Part shown: piece after piece, positions 22,813 through 33,315 of the stretch
Numbering within the stretch: position 1 is the stretch's first letter
Layout of the letters: each line of letters opens with the position of its first letter
NCBI GenBank assembly: GCA_002077065.1
Contig: NAJO01000050.1
Span: 124,001 to 188,000, forward strand
Source: Cryoendolithus antarcticus
Taxonomy: Eukaryota; Ascomycota; Dothideomycetes; Cladosporiales; Cladosporiaceae
Direction of reading: 5' to 3'
Length of the DNA stretch: 64,000 nt
The notes under the pieces: generated by a model
What the model was told of the DNA's origin: nothing
The model's input: the letters and a program-made list of their open reading frames with translations, nothing else
The model's database searches: none
Translations under genes and position numbers: made by a program

Positions 22813-23374
22813 TGTAAGGTAAGTGGCGACGTACGTGTAAGAAGTTGGCAACCGGGGCCGAAATACTGATCCATGTCGCAGTATGATAACAAGATGCCAC
22901 GAACAGCTCCAAACCCCAACCTCTCATCCTTCGCAGCCGCGCCTCCACCAGCACTGCCCTCTCTTCATGACTGACTCGCTGCTTCCAGTGCAAATACACC
23001 CACACTCATGCCGTTGAACGCTTTGGAGTAAAATGCCCTGGAGAGAACATGGTCACTGTATCATGAGTAATTGTCGTGTGTCGTACATGGTATAGAATGT
23101 TCAGTGTAAGTTGACCGTCTGGTACGCTCTCATTCGTCGACCTCTCATTCGTCGACGTTCACACCAAAAGATGTTCATGTCCTCAAACATAGGAGTCATA
23201 GCTTCAGAACGCCTGATATAATGAACGATCTCACGCCCATCGCATCGCTCGAAACCATCACACATGAAAAACCAGAACACAATCTGATTTACAACAATAT
23301 CACTTGACATACATCACTTGACACACATCACTCACCGGCGTTCACCATATCAACAACAATAACAACAAGTCATC
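22813..23374. other. Intergenic with small direct repeats
   Basis: No gene is supported. Around 23128-23157 CTCTCATTCGTCGAC is duplicated in tandem, and a 14-bp repeat sits at 23299-23340. The region before 23375 is CA-rich (AACAACAATAACAACAAG), a common fungal 5' UTR composition. Confidence 0.45.
23299..23340. repeat. 14-bp tandem repeat in the 5' region of the DUF3669 gene
   Basis: ATCACTTGACATAC, ATCACTTGACACAC and a third diverged copy starting ATCACTCACC lie head to tail. They end 34 bases before the start codon, so they are probably in the promoter or 5' UTR. Confidence 0.55.
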
Positions 23375-24355
23375 ATGGAGACACCCACTCCTTTACCATT
23401 CCGTCAAATCGGCAAAGGCTTCTGTGGCAGCGTCTGGGCCGCAGATCGCTCAGGCGTCGCATCAGCAATGAAGCGCGAAGACGGCGGCACATACCGCTCA
23501 GTCACCCACGACTCAACCATGCACACCATCATCGAAGCAAGCCTCACTCGCTTCCAGCAATCATCTCAGCACTTGGCACGTCGTCTCAACATCCCAGCTC
23601 ACCGACAGCTCATCACTGCCGGGGACACTGAATGGTGGCAAGCTCGCTCCCATCGCTTCCCGGAGTCATATGAACATTGCAATACCCTCATCACCGAGCG
23701 CAGCCTCCCTTTTCCCGAGGCGACTCGTCATAAGATCATCGATCTCTTCTGCCTCCCCGGCTCACGCGACGCCCTAAAAGAGAGTCGTAAAGACGAGGAC
23801 TGTCTACTGCGTTGCTACCTCGGACGACGAAAGGACGCCTTCGCAAGCCCGAGTCGGTATTTCACGCTCCGCAATAAGCCAATGCAGATTCATCAGCTGG
23901 AAGGGCTGGGATTGCCCGTTGTGGAGTATGCGGAGACGATGGCAGATGTGCTTTCGGTGATGTACTGGCATTCGAAGGTGGATGCGAATGATGTCGAACT
24001 CGTCCTTGCTCCGCCGAGGGAAGGCGAAGAGGCTTGGGAAAGCGAGACGATCGGACCGCATCGCCTATGGCTGCTGGACTTCGACTGTGCAAAGCCAATG
24101 TCTATGGATGATGCTGGGATTGAGCAGGCTGCAAGGGCGTTTTATCGGAACGATCCGTATTACCCGCGACCCGATGGAGAGGATAAGGCGGACAACGCGT
24201 TGTGGGACATCTTTGTGAAGAGGTTCCTCGTGGCTAGTGAGCGGGTGCTTGGAGCATCCGAATTACCTGGGAGGATGGTTGAGGCGCTGGAGAGACTGGG
24301 GAAAGAGCGAGGTTTGAGAAGGGCCATTCTGCGGGTGGCAGAGACCAGAGTATGA
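23375..24355 (+). CDS. DUF3669 domain protein
   Basis: A single-exon, 326-residue protein. The opening RQIGKGFCGSVWA with AMKREDGG resembles a degenerate kinase-like glycine loop plus Lys and is the hallmark of the fungal DUF3669 family, often annotated as zinc-finger protein. The later segment LPVVEYAETMADVLSVMYWHSKVDANDVELVLAPP and RLWLLDFDCAKPMSM (a DFD-type block) are also typical, ending with a short helical C-terminus. The family may be a divergent kinase-fold group without proven activity. No Cys2His2 finger is present in this copy. Cytosolic or nuclear; function unknown. Confidence 0.85.
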   Translation: METPTPLPFRQIGKGFCGSVWAADRSGVASAMKREDGGTYRSVTHDSTMHTIIEASLTRFQQSSQHLARRLNIPAHRQLITAGDTEWWQARSHRFPESYEHCNTLITERSLPFPEATRHKIIDLFCLPGSRDALKESRKDEDCLLRCYLGRRKDAFASPSRYFTLRNKPMQIHQLEGLGLPVVEYAETMADVLSVMYWHSKVDANDVELVLAPPREGEEAWESETIGPHRLWLLDFDCAKPMSMDDAGIEQAARAFYRNDPYYPRPDGEDKADNALWDIFVKRFLVASERVLGASELPGRMVEALERLGKERGLRRAILRVAETRV

Positions 24356-24453
24356 TCGTGCTGGGCAGAGTCTGACTATGTAAACTCTCTCGTGTCTCCT
24401 CAGGGTAGACAGGGACCGTTCTTTGCTACACAATTGCGGCTGCGTCCAGTAGC

Positions 24454-27400
24454 TCAGCACGACAAGTCTCCCTGACAGACCAGCAGTCCCTCATAGTACT
24501 GATCGCTACATTTCAAGCTGTCGATGGCTTGATCTGGCCGCTTACAAACAGCCGTACCAGGTCCATTCTTCGTCGTGACATAGTAGGATCTAGTGAAGAT
24601 CAGTATTTTGGTCCCACACGTTCATGGTACATGTGCGAGACTTACCCATCACACTGCTTGGCGAAATCAAACTCCCCTTGACATACTCCCGCAAAGTTAT
24701 GGATCGTGAAGCCGCTCGGTTGTTCCGCTTCGGTAGAAGGTGGAAATGCCAGATTACCGCCATCGATGTATTCGGGGCCCACGGTCTTGCCTAGGGTATC
24801 GCAATTCCAGTCGTTCACATTGGCGAGCCCCTCTTGGAATTCCGGTGGAGCGCAGACTAGGAGATCGCCTACCGTACCGCAGTGACGATAATACCACAAC
24901 CAGAAGTAGTATGCGTTTGAACCTGACGCTGTCGCGGGGTGACAGCCTTCTGATGGAGGTGACGCTGTGGTCTGAGCTGGCGCGCAGCCTGCGAGTGAGG
25001 TACAATCCTCCATGTACATGGCGATCTTGGTGCACACTTCACAGTTGGCTGTGTCCGTGATCGTTGGCAGCGGAGAATTGGGAACGATTGTGCTTCCCGG
25101 CAGACTCGTGTAACCGCACCTCAAGACTTCCGAATTAGGGTCTGTGGTGATGTCGTATTCGAGGAAGGTAGATGAGCTGCATACGCAGTAAGGTGTATTG
25201 ATGTAATCGTCCGGATTCTCTTCGTGGTAATCGCAAGAGAGATAGCTGGTAATAGTTGATGGTGGCGATGTTATCGTAGACGGTGCAGTGGTTGTTGGCG
25301 TAGCTGTCACCCCGGGGGGCAACTGCCCGGGCGCGGGCATAACGCCTATGATGTACGGATCCCTCGCATCTGGCGAATAGACATCGCACGTAGGATGATC
25401 TGGGTCTTCCGGATCCTCCGGAGTATCGTTCTGTCCGCCGGAGGATGTAGTCTGCTCGCCGCAGCCAACTTCTTCACAGTGGCCATTATGGCAGCCAGGC
25501 CCTGAGCACGTATCTATCTCACAGTCTGGGCCATGACAGGTGCCTGTAGTATCGTCGCAGCTTTGGCCACGACAACCAGAGCTGATACAATGGACCCCCT
25601 TGCAAGTACCCGTGCTTGGGTCGCAGTCAGAACCTGTGCAGCCTTCCGTGGTGCAGCCAGATCCTTTGCATACGCCGTCGATGCAGTGTTCACCGATACA
25701 ACCAAGCGGAATACATTCCGTGGGATTTGAGCATCTGCCGTGAGAGCAGCCATTCCCTGTGCAGCCGGCAGCCAGACATAAGGGTCCGTTGCACTGACCG
25801 TTGATGCAGTCAGGCCCAAAGCATGTGCCATTGAGAACGGTCGGGTAGTCACAGGAGCCGGACTGCGAATGTGTTAGTTGTGCTGATGCCGGTCATATTG
25901 CTGACGGAACTATTGACTAGCAAGGATAGCACCCAGACGGGCAGTCGTGGGGAAGACAGTGATTATTAATGCCACGGTGAGCAAGTGGGTGTGAAGAAGG
26001 TTCTCGTAAGAGCAAAACCGCATTAATGGTGGTACTGTGGCCATGAAGAAGGTAGTGAGGAAGCGCACTCACTTGACACCCAGCACCGCAGTGCGCATCA
26101 TCATTCCCACAATAGCCTGCCGAGGAGCAACAATCGCCCTGAGACCAGTTGCCGCATAACGTGTTGCCATTAGCTTTTCCGCAGGTACCGTCGGTGCTCT
26201 GTCCTCCAACAGTGCAATTGCCACTTTGACATCCGCTGCCGCAGTATGAAGGCCCTGATCCGCAGTAGCCAGAAGGGGAGCAGCATGATCCCCCAGCAAA
26301 ACCCGCGCAGGTAGTATGACTATGCTGAGCCCCGCACGTACCGTCTGTCGTCGGACAACCTGATTGGCAATTCGCTGGTGCACAGTGAGCATCGTCATTG
26401 CCACAGTAGCCAGCGGTTGAGCAACACGGTCCATTGGCGAAGGATCCGCAGAAGGCGTTGTTGTTGTTCACGCCACAGGTCCCGTCCGTGGTCTGACCAC
26501 CGATGGTGCAGTTCCCGTACCCATTCTGACACCCATTCCCGCAGTGAGCAGAGTCGCTTCCGCAGTACCCAGCAGAAGAGCAGCATGATCCACTGGAGTA
26601 GTCACCACACACAGTGCCAGCGTTAACGCCGCATGTACCGTCAGTGGTGACCGCAGGTGTATCGCCACTTCACAATGCATCAGCAAACGTAGATTGAGAT
26701 AAGGTGGCAGGCTCACCTTCCGCTTCCCGAGTTGAAGTCCACGGACCAGACCATCGTTCCTCCAAAACATTGGCCATCTGCCCATGCCTTCTTCAACTTC
26801 ACCGTATCAGCATCATCGTATCCAATCCACTGCCAGAGAAGAATGATGTCAGTACGGGCAAGTACGGAGACATGACCACATCTTGAAGCAAAGTCCTCAC
26901 TGACCTGGTCATCCCACGTTATCTGCTTCATTAGAGCTTGATCTAAGAGTTTCGGTGTTAAACTTTTCTGCGCAATCAAATGCTCGATCTCGATCAAGGA
27001 CATGACGCCCGCATAGTTGGTGCATATACCAGGCTTGCTTGGACCGGAGAAGCGACATCCTAAAGTGTTGCAGGTGGGATCGGCAAGTGTATAGCCTCTG
27101 CCATAGTATGCCAGCCCGAAGTTGATCTTACTCGGGTCCAAGGCGTCGAACCATAGTGGCAGAGTATCATTGCTGATGTCGCGTATATCTGTTTGGCCCC
27201 GTACTACGGCACCAAGGGACTTAATGTCGCTATCCCAGAAGCCGTGGAGATCCTGTGGAAGATGGTGAGCAATGCTGAGGTTACTAGGGATGTTGCATCA
27301 GCTACTTACATATGCCATGAACCCAAAGAAGTCTACAGACGACTCCATCGCCTTAGCATCGAAACCACGCAGATACCAGTAGTCGGGTGCTAAGGTGAGG

Positions 27401-28717
27401 CTGATGCCGTACTGACTGCCGAAGCTGGCTCTCATCTCCTTGACCAAAGAGACGTAGTTCTCAGTGTCTGCTCGCTGTCCACCACGCTCTGGTGTTCCAG
27501 GGTACTACCATGTGTCAGTGCAACGGCCGACGGGCAATGAGGGTAACACTCACCTCCCAATCTGCGATGTGTCAGCTAGTCCAACATCTCACGGGCGATA
27601 AAAGCAGCACTCACCTAGATCGACTCCAGAGAAGCCGTACTGACTCATGAATGACTTGAGTGAAGAGATGAAAGCTCCTCTTCCAGCAGAGGTAGCTGTC
27701 ATATTGCTCCATGCAGTCCGAGTTGAGCCGGGGTCGGAAAAGTCAAAGCCACCGATCGCGATCCAGGTCTTGAGATTCTTGCTCTTCTCCAGCGCAGTGA
27801 ATTCTGTATACAATTGAGTGTCACCGGCTGTTCCCGGCACAATGGTATAAGAAGTAGGGTCGAAGCCTGCGAAAGCAAAGTAGAGATGCGTGAAACCGTC
27901 CGTCACGATCTGGCTCGGGGAAATCCGGTTGCATAGACGATCGCGGGTGTTAGATGCCTGGTAATACCCGATCGTTCTTGCATTCGTAGAGCCGCTACCC
28001 TGTCCACATGATGGTGGAGGGATGATTTGACAGAGTCCGAAACCTTGCTGGCACGGGGCGTATGGATCTGGAGCTCCGCAATGCAATTCATCTGTGCCAC
28101 ACCAGCCATAGTGGCTGCAGCACAAGTTCATGCCGCATTTGATGGTACCGCCGGCGTCGCTGTAAATGCCACACATAGCTGTTGAAAACGGTCAATAGTC
28201 GTCTTGGATATCGACGGTGAGTCAGCTGACCTGTCGATGCGCAATTCGATGTGCAGTTCCCTGAGCCGCAGTAAGCTGGACCATAGCCACAAATACCAGA
28301 GTTGCCACAGCAGCTACCTCCCGTCAGCCAGGCATTCCGTCACTGGTGCTCACGCTCCACTCACCTTTTATCAGCGCATGGATTGCCTGGTCCACATTTC
28401 TCCGCGTCACGCCTCTGGAGACTCGAGTTGCCGTTTGCACTCGATATGTACGAGTCCGATAGTGCGATGATGGGCAAGGGCGGAGCTACCTGGGGATTCT
28501 GCTGTGTAGGCGGCGCAGAGGCGGCGCCGTCCCGAGCAAAGAGCTGCGCTGGTCTCTTGAGCGACCACACTGGAGGCACAACGTTGCTATGCCGGGGATG
28601 GAGGCGGGTTTCGCTACCAGGGTGTCCCACCGCGAACGCCAACAATGTACAGATGAGTGCCATCAGTACGCCCAGGAAGCGGTAAAGCTGGTGTCGTTTC
28701 GCTGGAACGGACTCCAT
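24454..28717 (-). CDS. Killer-toxin-type class V chitinase (GH18) with six CBM18 modules
   Basis: Ten exons: 28717-28365, 28313-28231, 28178-27615, 27561-27554, 27504-27310, 27252-26905, 26829-26717, 26667-26073, 25862-24646 and 24589-24454. They keep one frame of 1203 residues. Order: N-terminal hydrophobic signal (12-30); two hevein-like CBM18 modules (about 107-185); GH18 domain (about 200-550) with catalytic motif GVDLDWE, Glu336; four tandem CBM18 modules (about 560-753); a Cys/Gly-rich repeat domain; a Thr/Pro linker; and a Cys-rich C-terminal domain. This is the layout of subgroup C chitinases and the zymocin alpha/beta precursor, except that the usual LysM modules are replaced by CBM18. 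Exon 4 is only 8 nt. The 210-nt eighth intron could hide another small exon. Secreted; it should cut and bind chitin. The nuclease gene lies 794 bases upstream, divergent. Confidence 0.9.
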
Positions 28718-29511
28718 CGCGACAGAAATCTAGTGTGAGGGCTGACGGTAGGCAGCATTCATAGAGTAGGCCGTAGGGGGAGGATTGCAGGACTCGCACA
28801 GCGTCTGATATAGATACTCTGGACAAGGTTCCGATCTCGATCGGCGAAAGAATCTCCTCTATCGCCATCATGATGTGCGGAAAGCATCTTGATGCCGCCT
28901 ATGATCCGTCTTTGCCGAGTATCTGGGGCTGACTCGGGGCTGAGATGTTACATCACATAGCTGTTCGTAATAGGAGGTTCTAGTCTTATGGCTGGTGCCG
29001 ATCATGGCCGCGCCAGTCGCCTGTGGTGCGAAGCCGAACCGCCACCAACAGTGGCGATCACTTGTAGGTACTCAACACTGGACCGGATAGAGCAGTAGTT
29101 GCAGGGGCTCTGGACTCAGCTGTCCAGAGGCAGAAATGTTTTGGCCCCAAAAGCTTGTCCTGCATGCTTAGCCGAGTCTAATTGCGCACCTGTACGACGC
29201 ATTACTCGTCAGAGTACTTCAATCAAGATCTACAGCTTCGTTTTGTTGTGGACGGTGGGGTCCATACGTCCACGCCAATGCAGGCCTAAGGTAACCTTGG
29301 GGCCGACTTGGGAGGACTCAGCGCGCGGGACTCACTTTCGGCTTCAGAACATCTCCGGACGTGAGTGGCAAAGCTCCTGGGGCCAATCCAAGATGAGTTG
29401 CCCTGCCGTCCAGTACGGGTGTCGGGGCGGATCTATATCTCTGGGCTCGCGCTCAGTTGCCGATACGAAGACGGCGTTCAACACTCGCCTGTGTGGGCAC
29501 TTCTGTCGAAG
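28718..29511. other. Shared upstream region of chitinase and nuclease genes
   Basis: 794 bases between two divergent starts. No gene is supported; the plus-strand open frame at 29099-29581 has no signal peptide or domain. The position allows co-regulation of the two secreted proteins, but I see no clear palindromic operator. Confidence 0.4.
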
Positions 29512-30417
29512 ATGTTTCGAGAGCTCTTTTTGGTCGCAGTCTGTCTTCTCAAGTCAACTGAAGCCGTTACCTATGGTCTGATCTGCTCGAGCTTTCCCGG
29601 AGTCTGCAATAACAAATGCTATGCCACATACGTGGCTGGTAAGTCCGATACATTCACCTGGAATGGTGGCTTGAACGCAGCCACAGACACTGCCCGGCGA
29701 ACTGCTGCGGGCACAAGGCCGAACCCCTGCTGTAGCGACATCACTGCTCCACCCACATGCTATACTCCGGCGGGCGCTGTGGTGGCGTGTACGAGTCCCG
29801 ACGAGTACCCATACATTTCTTCCAGTCTCGGAGGCGCAGGCGCGATCATCCGGTGCACGGGTCCGGCAGAGAACAGAGACGAAGGCGGCCAATACGGCGG
29901 GATCATTACCAGGGGTACCGACGAGGGTGGATGTGGTAGCATAATAGGATGCCAGATACAAATCGCATTTGCCTTCGTAAATGCGGAATCGTAAGTCGAT
30001 TGAGTCATTCCACTTACTACGCACTTCTCTATACTCACGAAGAAGCAGACCCTTTTGCACATCTCAAGCAGGGCCGAATGACGGATTCCAGTGGACGTAC
30101 AGCGGAGGGACTTATATCAATGCCAAGAGAGGTATCTGTTAAGCACTCCTCAAACATCGTCGCAGCTCTGACAAGCTCCAGATACCGTTCCGATACTCGA
30201 ACCTCATGTACCGGATCCTGCAGATTTCTTCCCCTTGCACTTACGCAGAGAGTTCCTTTTGACCAACGGCATGAGAGTCATTGTCGCTTCCCGCGACTTG
30301 GATAAGGATTGGCAGAATGAGATTTTCGTAATGGGCAATGAGACAACCAGGGTAGTGCGGGAGTACGTCGGGATGGAGAAGAGTGCGCCATTCCGGCCAG
30401 CAAATGTGTCCATGTAG
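29512..30417 (+). CDS. Secreted NucA/NucB-like deoxyribonuclease
   Basis: Three predicted exons, 29512-29990, 30046-30131 and 30176-30417, give 268 residues. The N-terminus MFRELFLVAVCLLKSTEA is a short signal peptide. The mature part has a Cys pattern (CSSFPGVCNNKC), a block ending CC before the core, and the NucA/NucB-type core DEYPYISS (97-104) followed by GG, a Cys, PAEN and EGGQYGG. DEYPY and the following Glu/Asn are the residues expected at the metal-dependent active site. The C-terminal exons add QWTYSGGTYINAKR and a Leu/Arg-rich tail. The 44-nt second intron is short, so the last 80 residues are less certain than the core. Fungal members are secreted DNases or candidate toxins. Divergent from the chitinase and convergent with the small acidic gene, 143 bases away. 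Confidence 0.7.
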
Positions 30418-30560
30418 ATTGAGGTTTGAACCTGCATGCGATATGCAGACTTGCATTAAAGCTACGAATGCCGCTGTTTGATGCACACTTCCCAGTGGGC
30501 CGCGTCAGCTGAAGCGGAGGGCATTTAACCGCGCGTTGTGCGCAGAGTCTCCCGAGTGGT

Positions 30561-31112
30561 TTACTGGTACCGATACACACCGTCTACTGCCTCTGCGGAA
30601 GCTTCTTGTCCTTGCTGCACACTTGAGTCCCCAGTGATATAGCACAAGAGCTCCATGTTGACCATCTCCATCGTGACCCGCACAGAGACAGCCTCGACGC
30701 CACCGTCGTACGGACCCTGGGCCAGAAGAACGGTATCATCCTGGAGCGACTGCTCATCCAGAATAGCAAAATTTTCCGGGTCAATATCAGACTCGGTCTC
30801 CTGGCGTAGTCGGCGCAAGAGCAGATAACACTCATGCACGCTTTTACCCTTGAACGGCGAGTCCGAGGCGCTCGGCGTGCACTCGTCAATCTCGGACTCT
30901 TCTGTATATGTCGCGGTGATGCTGTCCACGAAGACAACGTTGAGGATCACCTGGTCATGGTAGTCCTGATTGACCTGTATAAATCGCTCTTTGAACTACG
31001 GCCTTGAGCATCAGCAGGTGGTCGAACGGTATGCATGGCGCAGCCTGCCTACCTCGGCACTGACGTCCGCGATACAACAGACGGGGAAGAGTCGTCCGGA
31101 CGGTTTTGTCAT
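30561..31112 (-). CDS. Small acidic DUF6924-like protein, candidate immunity partner
   Basis: Two exons, 31112-31053 and 30995-30561, with a 57-nt intron, give 164 residues. No signal peptide or membrane segment. Strands alternate with acidic loops: ILNVVFVDSI near the start, then FAILDEQSLQDDTVLLA, SVRVTMEMVNMELLCYI and a final DGVYRYQ. This order resembles bacterial DUF6924 proteins, which have an Asp-rich open alpha/beta fold and end in DGV(F/Y)R; the match is by memory and approximate. The protein is strongly acidic, as is common for nuclease-binding immunity proteins, and its gene ends tail to tail with the secreted nuclease. Function is inferred from context only. Alternatively it is a stray protein of unknown role. 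Confidence 0.6.
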
Positions 31113-31600
31113 TTCGCTATCGTCAGATGCTCACAGATTCGCAGCAGCCCTGTGATCAACAGGAATCTTGATGAGAGGCTAGGAACCGCCTAGTGGGCCA
31201 TGTGTAATGAAGCTGCGAGATGACAAGAACTCAAGATGCAGATCACCAAAACCTTACCCCTTCAGCCCCCACTGGTGCGAGCTGCGCTCCTGAGCAGGCT
31301 CCCACATCTGCACGCCGTCGTGGTCAATGGGAAACATCCTACGGATGCGCTTATCGAGAACAATAGGGACTAACAACGTCGCCACGTCGCGTACATTCAA
31401 GATTTGAAGTCGGCTGCATCTGTGTTATGTAAGCGGATCTCCTAAGTTGTTGGAGCGCTCGACGGATTTCAAGCAAGGGAAGTGTTAGCTCGCGACAGCT
31501 TAAGTAAATCTACATGATTACAGAAGCTCTATCTTGACACACCGCTCCGCTTCGTGGTACTATCCCACAAGCAACCTTCTCCTCGCCAGCTGTATTGTAT
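31113..31600. other. Intergenic; no confident gene
   Basis: A minus-strand open frame at about 31380-31240 reads IRRMFPIDHDGVQMWEPAQERSSHQWGLKG, which looks coding but has no start or clear splice partner. It could be a non-coding trace or an exon of a longer form of the DUF6924-like gene. Confidence 0.3.
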
Positions 31601-32808
31601 CTACGGGTTCTCCTTGACGAACTTAACACCCTTCTCAATGTTGCCCTTGAGCTGCCCAACAGCAACATCAATCAACTTCTGCTCACCCTCAGTGACCTTG
31701 CCAATCGGGTGGATCTTCTCAACACCGTTGGGCCCGAGCTCAACGTTGGTCGAGAAGTACGTGACGCCCTGGTCCTTGAACAGTGGGCTCTCGACGTACG
31801 CGGGCTCAATGACGCCCTTCTCGCCCTGCGCAGCCTTGAGCAGCGACTCAGCGAAACGCGCACCAGCCATGGCCATGGAGAGCGTGGCTGAACCAGCACC
31901 GCCCTTGGCCTGCACAACCTCATCACCACCAAACTGCACACGCTTGATGTAGTCTGCGAGCTCCTGGCCCTCGAGGCTGTGGCCAGACTGGCTGAGCAGA
32001 GGTACGATAGTCTCACCGGAGTGGCCTCCAATGACGACGATGTTCTCGTTCGCTGGGTCGGTGCTCTTGAGCTGGGAGATGAAGCGGGACGCGCGGACAA
32101 CGTCGAGGGTGGTGACGCCGAAAAGCTTCTTGGGGTTGTAGACGCCCTTGCTCTTGAAGACCTCGGCGGTGATGGGTACGGTGCTGTTGACTGGGTTGGC
32201 AATGACGAGAATGGCGGCGTCAGGGCAGATGTCGGCGCAGGACTTGGCGAGGTCGCGGACGATGGAGGCGTTGGTGTTGAAGAGGTCTGCATGAAATGTC
32301 AGCTGAAGCTCGTACCGTGTAAATAATCAAGTGTGCGTACCATCACGGGTCATGCCTGGCTTTCGGGGCACGCCTGCGGGAATGAGAACGATCTCCGCTC
32401 CCTTGAGGGCAGCCTCAATGCCGCCATTCTTCTCGGGCTCGTAGCCGGTGACCTGATTGTTTCGTTAGCGCACTATCGTAGCTGCCCTATTTGGTGTGAA
32501 CTCACGGTGCTCTTGGTGTTGACGTGCGACACATCGGCGGCGACACCTGGTGCGCCTCGGATATCGAAGAGCGAGAGCTCGGTGACTCGGGGGTTGAGCT
32601 TGAGGAGGAGCGACAAGGGCTGGCCGATACCACCACCAGCACCTAGAACTGCGACCTTGGTGGCCTAGAATGCAATCATAATCAGTACTACACTCGAATG
32701 CTTCGTTCCCATCTTCTTCCAGTGATAGCTTACATGGCTTGCCGAGGCGGAGAAAGCTCTCCTTGACACTGCACCGAACACTGACTTCGAAGCTTGGCGG
32801 GCGAGCAT
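31601..32808 (-). CDS. MDH1: Mitochondrial malate dehydrogenase
   Basis: Four exons, 32808-32734, 32664-32506, 32452-32341 and 32286-31601, with introns of 69, 53 and 54 nt, give 343 residues. The first exon encodes a basic, Ser/Ala-rich mitochondrial presequence ([20 protein letters not shown]). The mature enzyme has the NAD loop [25 protein letters not shown], substrate-binding [21 protein letters not shown] and active-site [11 protein letters not shown]. It interconverts malate and oxaloacetate with NAD in the TCA cycle and malate-aspartate shuttle. Length and motifs are those of the family; no anomalies. Confidence 0.97.
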
Positions 32809-33315
32809 GTTGACTGTGTTGTTTAGGGGAGATTGGCGTAGTTTGCGTAGTCCAATGGTGTAGATGCAATGCAGGAAGTGTCGCAAATGTTCGATGTCTC
32901 TCCCGTTGGCCCATCTCCGCTCCAGTGGAACTTCCGACTGACCCCTGCACACGGGAAGATCTGTACCGACATCCGCAGAGCCGCACAGTGCTGACTACAC
33001 AAAGCCAATGCTCGGAACCATGGCACGTACATAGTTCGTCCTCTCTCGATAAGTCTTCAGTGTCCAATGCTACTATAATACCACCCAGAGCAACAAGTCT
33101 GCATCATGCGTGCTTAGAAGAGGGCAAAGACCGTCTATCGGACTTGCTGGTCTACTCTCTCACGGACGTAGTAGCTTGAAGCTCTACTATCGCAGCTGGG
33201 TGTAAACGAGCAGTGGCCGTTCTAGAGGTTTTGGAGAGACGTTGTAAACAACCGGACTCGACAGGCTCATCTAGCATATCATGCTTTGTACAAGTTGGTC
33301 ATAACGTAAGCCAAG
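32809..33315. other. Divergent promoter region of MDH1 and EXO70
   Basis: About 500 bases between two divergent housekeeping genes. I see no further gene. Confidence 0.4.

Noticed and set aside
26830..26904. Continuous frame across the chitinase region near 26.87 kb
   Set aside because: The 75 bases are a multiple of three but have a GTCAGT donor and TGGCAG acceptor, and they interrupt the conserved WDDQ-W segment, so I treat them as an intron.
29099..29581. 160-residue plus-strand frame upstream of the nuclease
   Set aside because: No signal peptide or domain; it overlaps the nuclease start in another frame and lies in the shared promoter.
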